A DNA stretch of 64,000 bases from Pseudomonadota bacterium (GTDB lineage Bacteria > Pseudomonadota > Gammaproteobacteria > Enterobacterales > Enterobacteriaceae): positions 51,759 through 115,758 of the forward strand of contig JAGTSE010000015.1 of the NCBI GenBank assembly GCA_018261615.1. The letters are read 5' to 3'. How positions within the stretch are numbered: position 1 is the stretch's first letter; the number at the start of each line of letters is the position of its first letter. The notes beneath the pieces are model-generated. The model did not search any database, had not been told where the DNA came from, and worked only from the letters and a program-made list of their open reading frames with translations. A program made the position numbers and the translations under genes. This document shows, piece after piece, positions 61,851-64,000 of the stretch.

Positions 61851-62120
61851 CAAGTCGTTTGAGCATTTTCTGGATGACACCCGTGCTGATATCGGCGCAC
61901 TGGCTTATCTGGCGGAAGGACAGGCCGACTTCAAAACGCAGTCTTAAAATTTCATGGATTTTACGCATTGCGATTCTCTTGTTAGGCATATATCACTCCC
62001 TGGAATAAAAGGGATAGATATAGCATTAAAAATCAATTCGTTAAGAATGATTCTGTCAATGTGAACGGCAATTCCGGTCGGGTGAACACCGATTCTGGCA
62101 AAATGAACAGTGATTCTGGT
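61840..62120 (-). mobile_element. IS21-family left end and istA N-terminal fragment
   Basis: The istA start at 61989 reads MPNKRIAMRKIHEILRLRFE then VGLSFRQISQCADISTGVIQ, the IstA helix-turn-helix, and ends after about 50 codons. Upstream lie IS21-type multiple terminal repeats: GTGAACGGCAATTCCGG, GTGAACACCGATTCTGG and ATGAACAGTGATTCTGG (62061-62120). Confidence 0.82.
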
Positions 62121-62256
62121 CATGGTACAAAATCGTGGTATTTTCCGCCGGAATAGTCATTCTCCTTCAAAAAATAAGCGACAACTATGCTGACACAGGG
62201 GGAGAATGGATGTTCACATTGGGCCAGAATACGCAGAGGCTGGCGAGGGGGTATGA

Positions 62257-62280
62257 AAAAGCCGCCCGCAGGCGGCTGGC
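62257..62280 (-). terminator. terminator after portal-gene fragment
   Basis: On the minus strand AGCCGCC, TGC loop and GGGCGGCTTTTTC form a good intrinsic terminator just past the portal stop. Confidence 0.8.
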
Positions 62281-62285
62281 GTGGG

Positions 62286-62648
62286 TTACGCATCGTCGGT
62301 GTCGAGGCTGTATTTCTGGAACCGGATAATTTCCTCTCCCGCCCATTCGTTGAGCTCAAGAAAGCGGGCCTGTAGCGGCATCAGCGCGTTACGCACAAAC
62401 ACTTTTGCCACCTTCTCAACGTCGCCTATCGAACCCGCATTTTCCGGTTTGCCACCCATGAGCTGGAACGGGATGCGGTGCGCGTCCAGCAGGTCGCCCG
62501 CGCTGACTTTCTTGATATTGAAAAAATCGTCTTTGGTGGCGACCTCGCTCAGCGGCACAATTTTAATGCCGTCAGCTTTTCCATTCGGCGCGTAGAAAAA
62601 CAGGTTTTTGAAATTGCAGCAGTGGCGCGGGCTGGCGCGATATTGAGC
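62286..62648 (-). pseudogene. 3' fragment of a P2-type phage portal gene (gpQ)
   Basis: The minus strand reads CCNFKNLFFYAPNGKADGIK, IVPLSEVATKDDFFNIKKVS, then DLLDAHRIPFQLMGGKPENA and LNEWAGEEIIRFQKYS, the C-terminal ~120 residues of the P2 gpQ portal vertex protein. The first two thirds are missing; similarity ends near 62648. It shows that the end of a P2-like prophage lay here. Confidence 0.85.
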
Positions 62649-62735
62649 TGGATTCTGAAACTGAAAAAAATTTTTTGGATGCGTTGTTAATGCCTAGTTA
62701 TTCTGTGAGCAGGATAACAAAAGAAAGGATGACTT

Positions 62736-63371
62736 ATGGACGCAAAGTTAATCGCCAAAGGTATCGTTGACGGTCTGGCTTCTATTCCTAATGGACTGTA
62801 TTTGTCAGCAGTCAGGACTGTTGAAGGTACAGGGATTGTTGATCGAGACCTCAAGGCACGCAATGAAATTGAAAACGAGCGTTTTTTCCGGGTGTTAAAG
62901 AGCCTGGCAGCTAACGAAGCGCCAATCAGACAACTTGTTACGATTGTTATCACAGATTTTTATACAAAGCTGGATGACAAGGGAAAAAAAGCGATTAATG
63001 AAAAGCTGGGTTATTCAGATGCTAAGTTGGGAAGTCGGGTTGGTGCCCAAGCATTCATCACTCAGTATGTAGCTACAAAAATCATTAATCGTGTAAGAAT
63101 GAGCACACTCATGCGGCGTGTAACGCGCGTTGCATCTGCGGTAACATTCAACATTGTAATGATTCAGGGGCTGATCGAGGAAGCGGCCAGAGCGTCCAGA
63201 AGAATGCGCTCTAAGTATCCTGGGACATATTACAAAGTCTGGGCGTCGAATTTAGATATGGTTTATTTTCTTGTTGAAGGTGAGCTGGAACCATACCTGA
63301 TGTACATCAACAGCCACCCGATACAATGCAAAGGTGTAGAAAATGAAATCTGCAAAATCCTCTCTCGCTAA
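62736..63371 (+). CDS. unknown protein, first gene of a two-gene operon at the P2 hotspot
   Basis: A 211-residue basic protein, MDAKLIAKGIVDGLASIPNG at the start. It is mostly helical; ASAVTFNIVMIQGLIEEAAR is the most hydrophobic part and could dip into a membrane. The end, CKGVENEICKILSR, overlaps the next gene. AAGGA lies seven bases before the ATG. No family recognised. Its position, directly behind a P2 portal end, is where P2-like phages carry variable lysogenic or anti-phage cargo, so a defence or exclusion role is plausible but unproven. Confidence 0.7.
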   Translation: MDAKLIAKGIVDGLASIPNGLYLSAVRTVEGTGIVDRDLKARNEIENERFFRVLKSLAANEAPIRQLVTIVITDFYTKLDDKGKKAINEKLGYSDAKLGSRVGAQAFITQYVATKIINRVRMSTLMRRVTRVASAVTFNIVMIQGLIEEAARASRRMRSKYPGTYYKVWASNLDMVYFLVEGELEPYLMYINSHPIQCKGVENEICKILSR

Positions 63372-63561
63372 ATTTTGCAAATTTATAGGCATACAGTCTG
63401 CAAATACGGTTGAAGGCATAACTACATGCCTTTGTTCTTTTGCTGCCTTTGGTAGTTTGTTTGTACTTGATGGCTGGATGAAAATGGTTGGATTTGTCGG
63501 TTTTCTTGTTCTTGCCTATCTGGTCGCTTGGGCAATGGACATTATAAAAGGCGAAACATAG
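63343..63561 (+). CDS. small membrane protein, second gene of the two-gene operon
   Basis: A 72-residue protein with a basic N-terminus (MKSAKSSLAKFCKFIGI) and two hydrophobic helices (TCLCSFAAFGSLFVLDGW and MVGFVGFLVLAYLVAWAM), giving a hairpin in the inner membrane with a short polar tail. It starts 29 bp inside the upstream gene, so the two are translationally coupled, and is followed by a terminator. Holin-, immunity- or toxin-like small membrane partners look like this; no family recognised. Confidence 0.7.
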   Translation: MKSAKSSLAKFCKFIGIQSANTVEGITTCLCSFAAFGSLFVLDGWMKMVGFVGFLVLAYLVAWAMDIIKGET

Positions 63562-63592
63562 AAAAATAATAACCTTGAGAATGAAAGACGGA

Positions 63593-63624
63593 AGCGGCTG
63601 CGTGAAAACGTAGCCTCTTTTTTT
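63593..63624 (+). terminator. terminator of the two-gene operon
   Basis: GGCTGCGT, a GAAA loop and ACGTAGCC followed by TCTTTTTTT, 30 bp past the second gene. Confidence 0.88.
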
Positions 63625-63726
63625 GGTTCCCGTCACGATACCGGGAACCATCGCCGTAGGGCTGACAAGGTATGGTCGTTATTGTTGAGGGGACAAAAAG
63701 GGGACAGTAACAGTCGTAGTAATAAA

Positions 63727-63750
63727 AAAGCCACCGCAAAAGGTGGCTTA
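63727..63750. terminator. hairpin before the att site
   Basis: AAGCCACC, GCAAAA loop and GGTGGCTT with A/T flanks; could end transcripts from either side. Confidence 0.7.
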
Positions 63751-63775
63751 ATTATATGATTTTAAAGCTAAAATT

Positions 63776-63820
63776 TGGTGGCCCCTGCTGGGTTTGAACC
63801 AGCGACCAAGCGATTATGAG
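63776..63820 (-). other. attachment-site scar: 3' end of tRNA-Ile2 (ileX)
   Basis: On the minus strand the sequence from CTCATAATCGCTTGGTCGCT through GGTTCAAACCCAGCAGG to GGCCACCA is the anticodon stem-loop (CAU), variable loop, T arm and acceptor 3' strand of tRNA-Ile2 including CCA. The 5' half is absent (it is followed by AACTCTAACAACC instead), so this is a duplicated core left by site-specific integration, not a working tRNA. In K-12 ileX sits next to yqjH, which is at 37.9 kb here. The T-loop differs from K-12 at two bases but still pairs. Confidence 0.85.
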
Positions 63821-63904
63821 AACTCTAACAACCAATAGAAAAACAATAAGTTAATTGAAAAACAGAAGGTTAGAAAAGCAATACACGGTAATATAAGGCA
63901 ATGT

Positions 63905-64000
63905 GACCCTGTACATGATTCTGTGTAAATGCCTTTCTCAGTAGTGACCGTCCAGGCGGTCACCGAACTCGATAATAAAGCGGCTCATTGCCATACGCCA
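63905..64000 (-). mobile_element. right end of an IS256-family element, running off the window
   Basis: On the minus strand the edge of the window encodes WRMAMSRFIIEFGDRLDGHY and a stop, the usual C-terminus of IS256-group transposases. It is followed by GGCATTTACACAGAATCATG, an IS256-type terminal repeat. The remainder lies beyond 64000. The 63821-63904 stretch is AT-rich and geneless, as expected for an integrated element's att arm. Confidence 0.7.

Noticed and set aside
62130..62375. Small plus-strand proteins near the IS21 end
   Set aside because: They overlap the portal terminator and the antisense of the portal fragment, without start signals.
63776..63820. Functional tRNA gene
   Set aside because: Only the 3' half of tRNA-Ile2 is present; D arm and 5' acceptor strand are missing.

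Overview
The window comes from an Enterobacteriaceae chromosome, most likely Citrobacter or a close relative. From the left edge to about 37.9 kb the backbone is collinear, in reverse, with the E. coli K-12 segment between garP and yqjH. The order is garPLRK, rnpB, yhaL-K-J-H, yqjG-F-K-E-D-C, mzrA-yqjA, exuR, exuT, uxaC-uxaA, ygjV, alx, ygjR, ygjP, rlmG, fadH, patA, aer, yqjI and yqjH. Differences from K-12 argue against E. coli itself: there is no tdc cluster after rnpB, no sstT between ygjV and alx, a reduced lsr locus (lsrK, lsrF and lsrG only) after fadH, a cysteine-free YqjI, and two extra chemoreceptors. Species assignment is inference.

Backbone region (1-37.9 kb). The genes cover galactarate/glucarate catabolism (with a wrecked garP transporter), RNase P RNA, hexuronate uptake and catabolism under ExuR, envelope-stress membrane proteins, the alx riboswitch, an rRNA methyltransferase, dienoyl-CoA reductase, AI-2 kinase and AI-2 breakdown enzymes, and putrescine aminotransferase with a recognisable sigma-54 promoter and NtrC site. 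Aer and a second chemoreceptor carry sigma-28 promoters, and the metal-linked yqjI/yqjH pair follows. One scar at 20.2-24.0 kb holds an IS3-family element that is itself interrupted by an IS110/IS1111-type element and by a palindromic MITE-like repeat. Next to it lie an AT-rich orphan gene and the two broken ends of an Lrp-type regulator and an aminotransferase.

Accessory region (37.9-64 kb). Where K-12 has tRNA ileX beside yqjH, this genome carries about 26 kb of extra DNA: a J-domain protein, relics, a third chemoreceptor, and then a complete gas-vesicle cluster on the minus strand (59.4 down to 42.8 kb) with the gene order I recall for Serratia sp. ATCC 39006. The structural operon reads gvpA1-C-N-V-(small ORF)-F1-G-W-A2-K-X-A3-Y from a near-perfect sigma-54 promoter. 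The regulatory and chaperone operon reads gvrA-gvpH-gvpZ-gvpF2-gvpF3-gvrB-gvrC and encodes the NtrC-type activator expected to act with sigma-54, a PAS histidine kinase and a lone receiver. GvpA would form the shell and GvpC would strengthen it. GvpF1-3, G, K, the GvpA-like A2/A3, the ATPases N, W and Z, and the Hsp20 protein H would nucleate and assemble it. gvpC is split at a run of ten A residues that could be slippage-prone.

Beyond the gas-vesicle promoter (59.7-64 kb) is a graveyard: a group II intron reverse transcriptase relic, IS256 and IS21 fragments, and the 3' end of a P2-type portal gene. A tidy two-gene operon of unknown function sits at the place where P2-like phages carry defence genes. 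After that comes a 45-bp copy of the 3' end of tRNA-Ile2 (ileX), an attachment-site scar, and the end of an IS256-family element that runs off the window.
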